Below are positions 1 through 10,314 of a stretch of DNA of 64,000 bases, piece by piece. Made by a program: the position numbers and the translations under genes. Every line of letters begins with the position of its first letter. The stretch's first letter is position 1. The notes below the pieces were generated by a model that did not search any database, was not told where the DNA came from, and saw nothing but the letters and a program-made list of their open reading frames with translations. Source of the DNA: Acanthamoeba lenticulata (taxonomy: Eukaryota > Discosea > Longamoebia > Acanthamoebidae); assembly GCA_002179805.1 (NCBI GenBank), contig NAVB01000320.1, positions 1 to 64,000 of the forward strand, written 5' to 3'.

Positions 1-219
1 TCGCTCTCTGCCCCTCGCCTCTGCTAGCTCTACTTGCTCCCTAGCCCTCTCTTCTAGCTCTGCTCGTTCCTTGGCCTGTTGACGAAGTTCACGCTCAGCC
101 TTGGCCTTTTCAGCCCGCCGAATAGACTTGCGCAGGTTACGAGCCTTCACCGACTCTTTTGGGTCTACAACCCTGAAGTTGTGAAGCTTTGTACTCTCTG
201 TGGCCTCGTCCGTGAGCAT
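1..219 (-). CDS. coiled-co­il/charged protein, 5' part only (runs off left edge)
   Basis: An open frame starts at an ATG (complement of 217-219) and stays open for 73 codons to the window edge. The first 25 residues (MLTDEATESTKLHNFRVV...) look like an ordinary N-terminus. From about residue 28 the protein is a charged Glu/Arg/Lys/Ala-rich helix (RRAEKAKAERELRQQAKE), a pattern expected of a coiled coil. No family can be named from this fragment. The codon use (AGG, GCT, CTA) is less GC-biased than the neighbours. It is transcribed away from the receptor gene at 673, so the 220-672 spacer probably holds both promoters. Confidence 0.55.
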   Translation of the reverse strand, partial: MLTDEATESTKLHNFRVVDPKESVKARNLRKSIRRAEKAKAERELRQQAKERAELEERAREQVELAEARGRER

Positions 220-672
220 GGTGGGTAGTAAACAAAGACAAGTCAGGCGACCACACTTCCTCGAACTGATTCCACAAAAGCAAATTGCTTACATTTCTTC
301 CTCTTGCGGCAAGAAAAAGTTGCATAGTTCAAATCGTTTTGCGGTGCAGGCCGGCCACGGTTCGCGATTTTTTTTATTTTCAAAGGCTACTGCACCCTTA
401 ATGAAGGTCGTTTGTGTGATGCACCAGGAATAGCGAAGTCCTGCTTCCCAGTAGCGTGCATCAGTAACCGCGTTTGGCATTGGCGTGTCCGTGACCTTCA
501 GACCGAGTTGTGGGGGGGGGGGCGATCAGATCTACCCCCAGTCGCTTGGTAGAAAAGTGTTGCTGAAGTGCAGTCTGGCATAAAAGCGGCCATGGGGCTT
601 GTGCGGGCTCATTCTCTCAACAACCACTACCAGCAACCAACACCCAAGGCCAACATTGTACTCTACCGTCAC
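220..672. other. intergenic spacer between divergent genes
   Basis: No credible coding frame is seen; the short frames here lack codon bias. The spacer holds an 11-G run at 512-522 and probably the promoters of both flanking genes. No clear TATA element was found. Confidence 0.5.
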
Positions 673-3600
673 ATGCATCAGCGTGCATCACACTCCATCA
701 AGGCGTGGGTCATCGTTTTGGGCATCCTCTTGATTACTTCCCAAGTTGCTTGTGGTTCGCCCCTCTTCTTCCTCGTCCCCTCCAAGAAGCCATTGCCTCA
801 TTCTCACCAACGAGGGTAAAGCAGCAGACATCTTCAGCACGGAGCTCTACGGCCAGGGCGACGCCGATGTGGCCGCCCTCATGACCACTTGGAGCGACGC
901 CTACCGAGCGACTCGCGACGACATCTCGCTGGTCTACGATGTGGCCTCGGCAGAAGACGCCCTTGAGACCATCCTGGCTGGCAAGAGCGACTTCATCAAC
1001 CTCGACTCGCCCGTGCACAGTAACGACGCCGACTCTGTCGAGCAGTACGGAAGCATGTTCCAGGTGCCCATCTCGGCCCAGGGCGTGGCCTTCACCTACA
1101 ACCTGGCCGCCACGGTCGATCCGACCAGCGACCCGCCGCTCGTCCTCGACCTCCCAACCTTAGCCGCGGTGCGTTACCTTCCCGCTTGTCCACTTGTTCT
1201 CGGTGCGACGTCGTTTGGCAACAGGTTAAGGAAAGACAAGTCAGATATTGCCAAATCCGTATCTGTCCCGGCACCGCATGGTGTATGGCAGAGCCGGATT
1301 GGCGGCTCGGGCCAGGATTCCCAATTTGGTTTCCGAGCTCGGAAAAGGCTTATGTAGTGCTCACTGTGGTTACTGTGTTCGCGGTCACGACATGTTGGCA
1401 GGTGTTCATTGGCGACGTCGTGCTCTGGTCGGACGCGAGAATCGCGCAGCTCAACCCGCAGCTGGCCCAGGCCAACAAGCTGCCGGCCATCAACATCACG
1501 CTGGCCTTCATCCCCGGCGACGGCCTCGACCTCTCCGAGCCGCTCAAGCGCGCCCTCCCGCTCTACGACGCCGCGCTCGCGCAGGCCCTTGATGACGCGC
1601 AAGGCGACTTTGCCGGCCTCCCGCCCGCCCTCGCCGGCCGCTGGGTCTCCATTCACGACCAGGCGGAGCGGCTGGCGTTCGTGGGGTCGACAGAGGGCGC
1701 GATGACCTACCTGGGGTCAGCGGACGCGCTGCGGGCCAAGCTGGTGTGCGCGCAGCTGGTCAACAAGGCCAACGAGACGGTGGCCCTCTCCACCGCCAGC
1801 GTCGCGGCTGCGGTGGCCGACTTTGCGGCCGACTTGGCAGAGGACGCCCAGATCGACATCCTCGACGCGCCGGGCAATGCATCGTACCCGCTGGCCTACA
1901 TGAGCTTCCTCTCCATCCGTAGCAACGTGTCCACCGAAGACTGCACGCCCGTGGTCAACCTGCTCACATTCCTCAGCTGGACGCAGACCAACCAGCGCGC
2001 GCTGGACATCCTGGAGGAGCTGAATTACACCTCGTTGGTACTCTTTTCCTTCTCTCCGTGGGCCCAGAGGGTTTTTTTGGGTATTTATGTTACCATGTGA
2101 CATGTTGTTGCGCCTATTTGGCTGTTGCTGCGGTGTGACTATTCAAAACATTCCTGAAATATTAAAAGCAATCGAGATCAAAATGTTGGTGCGCGACAAG
2201 ATAAAAGTTAAGTTCGAACTAAACTTACCGGCTGGTGCAGGGCGACGGCGGCCGAAAGCGGCTCATTGACACCCTGAGCGAGGTGGAGTGCAACGGGGAG
2301 CAAGTCTTTGACCTGGCCATCCTCATCGGCGTGGGCGCCCCGCTGGGCGAGTTCGCCATTTGGGCCACGGACTACTCGAGCAACGATGACGACGACAAGC
2401 TCCATTACTACTGGGCCTCCTCTGAGGACGTCGTCGCCGAGGTGGAGAACAAGCAGATCGACTTTGGCGTCGTCGCCGCCGGAGCCAACGTCAGCTTCGG
2501 CGAGCACACGACCGTCCTGCCCTCGATGGCGCTGGGCCTGGTGCCAGCCTACAACGTGCCCGCGCTCGACGGGACGTACCTGGTGCTCAGCCTCGAGGTG
2601 CTCGGCGGCATCTACCTGGGCTCCGTCGCCCGCTGGAGTGACTACCGCATCATCGCCCTCAACCCGCACCTGCCCGATGGACTGCTGCCAGACGCCCCAA
2701 TCCGCGTGCTGCTGATGTCGGAGCCTTCTGACATCACGTACGTGTTCAGCAGCGCCATGGACCAGGCGGTCGACGGCTGGCACGACGCGGTACGCCGGCT
2801 GGGCAGGTCACTCATTCCAAGCATTCCACGCATTCTTACAAAGTGGACGTCAGGTGGGCGTGGGTGAGTTGTTGTCGTTCCCGGCGGCCACGACGTCAAA
2901 CTGGACCATCAACGTGACGGCCGTGACGCTGATGCCCACCCTCCAGAGCACGCCCAACGCCATCGCCATCTGGGTACCTGTTGCTTCTGTCGACTCTCTC
3001 GTCGGCGCTGTTGTTCGGGCCTGACGTGGCACTCCTTTGCCGAGAGCAGACGCCGCTGCAGGCCATCGCGTCGCGCTCGGTTCAGATGGCGCGAATGCTC
3101 AACGCCGAGGGAAGCAAGGTGGTCAAGATCTCGCAAGAGTCTGTGCAAGCCGCCGTTGACTCGGGCTTCGACATGGCCTCCACGCAGCAGAAGCGCGACG
3201 CCACCGACGAACCGCTGCTCTTCCCGCCCATCCTGCTCGGTTCGTCGTATCTCCTCCTCCGTTTCATCGCTTCCAACGGTGCGGCGGTTGACCTTGCGCC
3301 GACCTCGGCCACACACAGCCCCGGGCGAGGAGAGCTGGCCGATGGTGGCCTGGGCGTCGCTGCTGCTCCACGTGGACCAGGACAACTGCTACAAGCTGCG
3401 CGGGCTCGTAGAGTTTGTCTGGTGGATTCAAACCGACGAGGTCCCCGAGGCTGACCTCAAGAGGTGCCTCCCGCTCCTGTGTTGAGCGATGAGACAGAAG
3501 ATGAATTGATCGCGGTGTTGGTTGCATGGGAACAGGACGATGGGAGTTCGGGCAAGTGAGACGGAAAGCGTCAAGCACTACATCTACGACCAATTGGAGC

Positions 3601-6600
3601 AGTTCCGTTGCGACGGCGCCTACATGGTGCCCTTCCAGAACTGCTTGGCCAATGGCACCGTGTGCTCGGACATGGGCACCTGCAGCGAGGAGCTCGGCAC
3701 CTGCATCTGCGACGACGGCCGCACGGGTACCCACTGCGAGTTCGTCGCCTCGTCGTCCACCGCCGACCAACTGGCTCTCGGCCTCGGTGCGCTTCCCTCT
3801 TCCTCTTGACTCTGTGAGTTGCCACGCTGACGTGGGCTGCGCTCTTAAGGTATCGGCTTGCCCTTGGGCCTGGGCGTGCTGCTTGTGGTGCTGTGCCTGC
3901 TGGTCGCTGTGGCGCTCCTGGCCCGGCGGCGGCGCGAGACCGACGAGTGGGAAGTGGACCTGGAGCACGAGGTCGAGCTGGGCCAGCTCCTGGGCACGGG
4001 CGGCTTCGGCGAGGTGTTCCGCGCCACGTGGAAGGGCACCGAGGTGGCCGTCAAGCGCATGGCGGCCAACGGCGAGCGCGTGACCAAGGACATGGAGAAG
4101 AGCTTCCGCGACGAGGTGCGCGTCATGACGGCCCTGCGCCACCCGAACGTGGTGCTCTTCATGGGCGCCTGCACCAAAGCGCCCAAGATGTGCATCATCA
4201 TGGAGTTCATGGGCCTTGGCTCCCTCTACGAGGTGCTCTTTCCCTCTCTCTCTCTCTTTCTCCCTTCACCCTTCTCCCATCTGGCCCTTGGCCCTTCTTT
4301 GTTTCGAGGCCCCTCCCCCCCCCCCGCAATGCTCATGATGACGATGACGATGATGATGATGATGATGACGATGATGATGGACATGGGACGGCGCAGTTGC
4401 TGCACAACGAGCTGGTGCCGGAGATCCCGGCGGAGCTCAAGTACAAGATGGCCTACCAGGCGGCCAAGGGCATGCACTTCCTCCACTCGTCGGGCATCGT
4501 CCACCGCGACCTCAAGTCCCTCAACCTGCTGCTCGACAACAAGTGGAACCTCAAGGTCTCCGACTTTGGCCTCACCAAGTTCAAGGAAGACCTCAAGCGG
4601 GGCCACTTGCAGACGCAGCAGCAAGTGCAGGGCTCCATCCACTGGACCGCGCCGGAGATCCTCAACGAGGTCGACTCAGTCGACTACGTCCTCGCTGATG
4701 TACGTGCGCGTGTGTCATGCGCGTGTGCGGCTGGGGTCTGAACGGCGGCGAAAACACGCGGGTGTGCGCAGGTGTACTCGTTCGGGATCGTGCTGTGGGA
4801 GATGCTCACGCGCGCCCAGCCCTACCAGGGCCTCAGGCACGGCCCGCCTGTGCTCGGAGGTTCGGAGTTGAATGCTGACGTGTGCTTCTGCGGTGTTTTG
4901 TCGACACAGCCCGGCGGCCGTGGCCGTGGCGGTCATCCGGGACGGCCTGCGACCGGGCATCCCGGACGAGCTCCGCCAATCCGACTTTGCGGAGCTGATT
5001 ACCACGTGCTGGCACCCTGACCCGTCGATCCGTCCGACCTTCCTCGAGATCATGACCCGCTTGAGCGCCATGCTGGGCGAGTCGAGCTCGGGCTTTGCCT
5101 ACACGCGCACTTCGACGTCCTCCTCGTCGTCGTTGTCCTCGCCGTCCTCGGCCGCGGGGCTGTCGTTCCGGGTCGACAAAGTGGACAGGGTCATGGGCGG
5201 CGAGCCGGATCTGGCCTCGTCGACGTCGACATCGACAGCGTCCTCGACAGGTTCGAGGCACTCGCTGGAGGACCACCTACAGCACTTGCCGCGTGGAGGC
5301 TTCGGCCTGGCGCGCGCCCCACCGGCCGAGGACGTGACGATCGTGTTCACCGACATCGCGCGCGCGGCCTCGCTCTGGGAGTTTTCCCCGCGGGCCATGC
5401 GCGACGCCACCCTCCTCCACAATGAACTCCTCAGGGATCTGCTCCAGGCGCACCGCGGCTACGAGGCCTCCTTCACCAGGCACGCTCCCGCCCCGGAGGC
5501 TCGAGCAGTCCTTGCATTCCTGCTGACGTGTCCACAACACATTCCAAACATTCCACGCTCGAACACAGGGAGAGGAACAGCGGGGAGGGGTCGTTCTGCA
5601 TGGCCTTCTGGACCGTGCACGACGCGCTGGCCTGGTGCACCGACGCCCAGAACCGCCTCCTCCGTGTCGAGTGGCCCATCGCGCTGCTCGACCACCCGGG
5701 CGCCGCCGAGGAGTGGGGCGGCACCGACGATCGGTATGTTCGAGCGCTCTCTCTCTCTCTTCACACTCCATCGACCAAGACAAGCCCGATTGGGTGTCTC
5801 ACGCCTGGGCGGCTCGCGCATACACGCACGCAGGGTGCTGTTCAAGGGCCTGCGCGTGCGCATGGGCGTCAACGTGGGCGCGGCACGCACGGTCAAGGAC
5901 CCCATGTCGCGGCGCATGGAGTACATGGGGCCCATGGTCAACGCCGCGGCGCGCATCACGGCCATGACCCACGGCGGCCAGGTGCTCCTCTCCCAGGCCG
6001 CTCTCGACCGCTTCAACGCCGAGGCCGTGGCCTCGTCCTCGGCGCAGAGGAGCGACGAGCGCGTGTTCACGTGCCTGGGCCGGTTCGAGGTGCCCGACCA
6101 GCAGGCCAGTGCGTGGCTTCCCCCCCCCCCGTATGTGTGTGTGCGTGCGTGCGGCGCATGAGGCTCACGCAACGCGGTTGGCCACAGGCTCCAAGCTGTA
6201 CGAGTACAAGGTCGACGGCCTCGAGGCCCGCTTCTTTGGCGGCGTGGCGCCGGCCCCGCGCCGCGCCCATGACGGCGACGACAACAGCAGCAGCAACGAC
6301 CGGTCCGAGGAGGACAGTCAGACCAGCGGGCCCTCTTCGCTTTCGTTCGACGACCTGGACGGCGGCGGCCGGGCGGCCGCAGGCGACAGTAGCTCCTTGG
6401 CGATGGCCTTCCAGGAGGACAACTTCCTGACGTCGGCCAACCTGTGCCGGTGGATCATCGACTTCAACGACATCCAGCTGGGCAAGCAGGTCGGTCTGGG
6501 CTCCTACGGCGTGGTCTACCGCGGCCGGTGGAAGGGCGTCGACGTGGCGGTCAAGCGGTTCATCAAGCAGAAGCTCGACGAGCGCCACATGCTCGAGTTC

Positions 6601-7290
6601 CGCGCCGAGATGGCCTTCTTGTCGGAGCTCCACCACCCCAACATTGTGCTCTTCGTGGGCGCGTGCGTCAAGCGGCCCAACCTGTGCCTCGTGACCGAGT
6701 TTGTCGCGCGCGGGAGCCTGCGCGAGCTGCTCCACGACACGTCGGCCGTGCCGCGGCTCGAGTGGCACCAGCGCATGCGCATGCTGCGCGGGGCGGCCCT
6801 CGGCATCGCCTACCTGCACGGGCTCGAGCCGGCCATCATCCACCGCGACCTCAAGTCGTCCAACCTGCTCGTGGACGACGAGTGGAACGTGAAGGTGGCC
6901 GACTTTGGGCTGGCGCGCATCAAGGAGGAGAACGCGACCATGACGCGGTGCGGCACGCCGGCGTGGACGGCACCAGAGGTGATCCGCGGGGAAAGCTACT
7001 CGGAGCGGGCCGACGTGTACTCGTTCGCGATCGTGACGTGGGAGGTGGTGACGCGCAAGGAGCCCTTTGCCGGGCGCAACTTCATGGGCGTGTCCTTGGA
7101 CGTGCTCGAGGGCAAGCGGCCGCAGGTGCCCAACGACTGTCCGAAGCCGCTGGCCAAGCTGATGGCCAAGTGCTGGCACGACAAGCCCGACAAGCGGCCC
7201 TCCATGGCCGACGTCCTCGCCACCTTGGACCGGCTGGCTGGCGACCCCACCAGCAGCGGCGGTGTGGATTTGCCCATGGCCTTGCCTTGA
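673..7290 (+). CDS. receptor: PstS-like x2 - EGF - TM - TKL kinase - class III cyclase - TKL kinase (paralogue A)
   Basis: Fifteen exons are read: 673-754, 825-1168, 1402-2037, 2241-2789, 2854-2973, 3050-3239, 3319-3463, 3536-3786, 3850-4232, 4397-4699, 4772-4836, 4910-5479, 5569-5733, 5834-6108 and 6188-7290, giving 1726 residues. The start at 673 opens a signal peptide (KAWVIVLGILLITSQVACG); ATG 592 is an alternative. The ectodomain (to about residue 770) has two modules with PstS-type motifs (VVLWSDARIAQLNPQ; SVARWSDYRIIALNPHLPDG), then a Cys-rich EGF-like stretch. A TM segment (about 775-797) precedes TKL kinase 1 (GTGGFGEVF, VAVK, HRDLKSLN, DFG, APE), a class III cyclase (about 1160-1360, FTDIARAASLW, NAAARI) and intact TKL kinase 2 (about 1450-1710, HRDLKSSN). 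Introns 4837-4909 and 5480-5568 are GC-AG. Probable plasma-membrane sensor; ligand unknown. Confidence 0.9.
4335..4380. repeat. GAT/GAC microsatellite in a receptor intron
   Basis: An imperfect (GATGAC/GAT)n tract lies in the intron 4233-4396, next to an 11-C run (4315-4325) and a CT-rich stretch (4236-4262). It would encode poly-Asp if retained, but the flanking exons join in frame without it and the paralogue lacks it. Confidence 0.8.
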
Positions 7291-7363
7291 CCCAACTGGA
7301 TGTCTTTTGCGGTTTACCAGGGCTGGACTTGTTCCATAAATGAAGGAGAGAAGGTAAAAGAGA

Positions 7364-7433
7364 GGGGGCGTGCAGGATTCGAACCCGCATCTCGGATAGT
7401 TACACCTGCGTTTTACCATTATACCAACGCCCC
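7364..7433 (-). tRNA. tRNA-like gene, anticodon uncertain (AAC by position)
   Basis: On the minus strand a 7-bp acceptor stem (GGGGCGT with ACGCCCC), an A-box-like D arm (TGGTATAATGGT) and a perfect B box (GGTTCGAATCC) with a 5-bp T stem are visible. Placing U33 by standard numbering gives anticodon AAC (Val). However, the anticodon stem pairs in only about two of five positions and the variable loop is just 3 nt. It may be a degenerate copy, or the fold may need an intron or another register. It lies 73 bp beyond the receptor stop codon, on the opposite strand. Confidence 0.6.
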
Positions 7434-7983
7434 CCGCAAGGGCGGAGAAGACGGAAGCAGACTGTTGAACCTTGTGCGCTTTTCTCGGAGGTTTTGTCCG
7501 CTACACCTGCACGTTGTAGTCGGGCGCACGTTTCGCCCCGCATGGTACTGCGCTTGCGTGAACATCACGCTGCCCCGGCACGTTTTGTGGCAAAGGCAGT
7601 CAGACATTGAAAAAGCTTTAGAATGGATAAATTTAATTGAGGACATGGCCAAATCGCAGTTAACCGCGGAGTCACGGGGATCTTGTTAACGCCATGTATG
7701 AGTTAACAGTTGGCTGGGCTTGTCGAATCTTTGACATCTCGCGTGGAGCAAGTCAGCTTATTGGTGAGCGATCAGGCGAAAAAAGCTTGCAGCTATCGTC
7801 CAGCCTATCCGGAGTAGGGCCGTTTCCTCAGGACAGGCTTACTATTGAATTGTACTGGTGACGTCATGGTGCATATCCGAGCAAAAACGCTCCGAGGATA
7901 GCCGCCAAGGGTTTTATTTTGTGCTTTATCCGGTCTGCGAGCCTCTCTTCACCTTCTTTACCAAACCGTTTGGTAGACCGTTA
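7434..7983. other. spacer before the F-box gene
   Basis: No supported gene. Short frames (for example 7858-7983) are continuous with the F-box frame, but their composition looks non-coding. The F-box promoter is presumably here; no motif was identified. Confidence 0.4.
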
Positions 7984-9668
7984 ATGATGCTTCGCCAACA
8001 CAACTTGCCCTCTTCTTGGGCTTTAGCCGATACTTGCACGCGTCCAGACCCCGCCAGCTTCGCCGGGCTGCACAGCTGCGTTGGCGACGCGTTGGCAACC
8101 CCAACTCGGGTCCACTTTGCTGTCGGCCCGTGGACCATCTCGGTGGTCGACTGCACTGATGGCTTCCTCCAGTTGGCCATCGCTCAAGGCAAAGAGAACA
8201 AGGCGAACAGCTCCCCTCAGGTGTGTTATACCTCTGCTAGGTCCACCACTCCAGTTTTATATGGTTTTTGTCCTTGTTATGGAAGTACTTCCGCAAGGCA
8301 ATTCCCGATCCGCTGCCCGGCGATTCGCTCCCAATCTCACCGGTCTTTCTTGTGTGGGAATGCAACCCTCCAATCGGCGTGCAGACCACAGCCACTGTCA
8401 CTGTAGTTGCGCCAACCAGCGATGCCGGGCCTCGGGCCTGGGCTGAATCTCTACCAGCTGCAGCCAGTACAGATCCGACCACAAGCCCCAAGCGCAAGCG
8501 AGTCGACGACATCATCACCGTGCCTCACCCCGCCGTGCGCACCACTGCCGCGGTCCAGTGCAGCAAGAGGCCTCGCCTCACTGAGCGGGACGAGCCCCCC
8601 AAGCCCACAATGCTTGCCGATGAAGATCACGGCGAACGTGCTTCCGGTAGATCCGGGGAAGAACGAACGCAGTCGCCGCCGGTCTTCGCGGATCTGCCCG
8701 ACGAGCTGAAGCTCCATGTCTTTGGGTTCCTGCCGCCCGTGAGCCTCCTTCGAGCCGTGCCGCTGGTCTGCCAGGACTGGTGCGGCTTGGTCCGCGACGA
8801 GGTCCTCTGGCGTGGCCTTTTCGCTCGTCACATCGGAAGTGGCGTGGCCCCAACAACAACAACGACAACTTCATCATCATCAGCCCACGTGACGGCGACT
8901 ACAACAACGTCGTCGTCTGAGTTGTCCTGGCGAGGCCGGGCCGTCGAGGTCCTGCAGCACCTCAACCTGGCCTACGCCGACTTGCGAAGCTCGCTCGACG
9001 CCCTGGCCGAGCGACAGCGCCGCGAGACCGACGCCCGAATGGCGAGCTGGCTGGCGCACACGGTCGGCTGGATGGTCGAGGGCGGCCACGCGCCGCTGTT
9101 GGCCTCCCTCATGCGCAACGTGGCCCGCTTTGCGCCCATTGGGGTGATTCAGTCGACACTGTCTGACCGCCGCTTCGTGCTCCACGCCGCCAAGGCGGGC
9201 CACCTGGGCGTCGTCGCCACGCTCGTTGCGTTTGGGGCCGACCTCGGCCAGGCGCTGGTCCTGGCGGCCATGAACAGGGACCTTGCCGCGATTTCAAGCG
9301 TTTTTCGGGCCTACTTGCACGTCAAGCACATTCTCTACGAGCAACACCGACGCGTTCGACAGCGAAGCGCCTCCGATGGCGGACAGGCCAGGATCGTCCA
9401 GGTCCATGGCCGGCTGCTCACAGGGCTCGTGGTCGGCGTGCGGGACGCCATGCGCACGAGCATGAACTTGGCTGCGGTCGCGCGCGACCGCACGCTGCTC
9501 GAGCTGCTCACCAACCTGTGCGCCACCGACCCGGTGCTGCGCGAGGCCCACGACTTTGCCCAGTTTGTTCGCTTCGAGGGCCCGCTTTCCTCGCGGAGAC
9601 GGCCAAGTCAGGCGTTTGACGATGACCTTGAGGACGACGAAGAGAGCGAAAGCGAAGACGATGTGTAA
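7984..9668 (+). CDS. F-box protein with nuclear-localisation-like motif
   Basis: Two exons, 7984-8220 and 8286-9668, give 539 residues; the 65-bp intron keeps phase 0. The N-terminal 130 residues match no family I recognise. A basic motif SPKRKRVDD resembles a classical nuclear localisation signal. The F-box follows at about residue 210 (FADLPDELKLHVFGFLPPVSL, then VCQDW and WRGLF), then a Thr/Ser-rich linker with CAA/ACA repeats. A helical C-terminal half includes ankyrin-like stretches (FVLHAAKAGHLGVVATLVAFGA) and ends in an acidic tail. F-box proteins usually link substrates to SCF ubiquitin ligases through Skp1; the substrate is unknown. The start is uncertain because the frame is open further upstream. 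Confidence 0.75.
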
Positions 9669-9997
9669 AAATTCCTGGTGTTATGGTTTCATGAGTACAA
9701 GAGTGTACCTTGCCACAGTCAACTCTGTCTACCCCTCTATCACTGCGGCATAGCCCACGACCTCATCCCCAACGGGTTCTTGCTCCCCGTTCTCACACGC
9801 AACGCCGCAACCAAGCGCGTCGCGAGTGCACTTCGGCGCGTGGTGGCAAGCAACGAAAACTCAGGCGGCAGTCTCCCGCTCACTTCGCTTGGGCGGCCGC
9901 ACTCGGCGGTGCAAGGACCACAGCCTTCACTGATGTCTGCCGCTTTGCTCAGTACCGCTACCAAATCGGGCGTTGCCTCTCTGGCAGAAAGCTCACG

Positions 9998-10125
9998 ATT
10001 GGTCGATTGGTTACCAACAGGCCGAGTAGCGCGATTGGCACGCGTGTGCGTGCGTGATATTTCGCGCACGCTTCCCGTGCAGCAAGGCTGGGGCCACAGA
10101 CTGCGGGAGCGACGAGATATAAATG
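9998..10125 (+). promoter_or_regulatory. promoter of the kinase gene: three ATTGG (inverted CCAAT) boxes and a TATA-like box
   Basis: ATTGG occurs at 9998-10002, 10006-10010 and 10034-10038, and GATATAAATG at 10116-10125, about 190 bp before the kinase ATG at 10315. The spacing suits a pol II promoter with CCAAT boxes 80-120 bp upstream of TATA. The rest of 9669-10314 shows no gene. Function is inferred from motifs only. Confidence 0.5.
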
Positions 10126-10314
10126 CAGCGCCTCAGTGCCTGTTGTGTCGTTTACTTCACTCATACTCTTCTCGCTGCAGCCGTGCGCACTTACCGCCGA
10201 ACCGCTCTCTCCTCCTTTAGCGAGCTGTGCTTACCGAATAATTTGCGCTGCTCTCTCGTCTCGCTCCCTACACTCAACGCTTCGCGACTTCTTCTGAGCA
10301 CTGAGCACTGAAAG

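Noticed and set aside
4329..4380. Poly-Asp coding repeat in receptor A
   Set aside because: It lies in an intron: exons join at SLYE and LLHNEL exactly as in paralogue B.
6067..7419. Long minus-strand frame (450 codons) opposite receptor A
   Set aside because: Same cause as in receptor B: a mirror of the kinase 2 exon, also running through a proven intron and the tRNA-like gene.
9740..10069. Minus-strand 109-codon frame upstream of the small kinase
   Set aside because: It overlaps the CCAAT-rich promoter and has no recognisable content.
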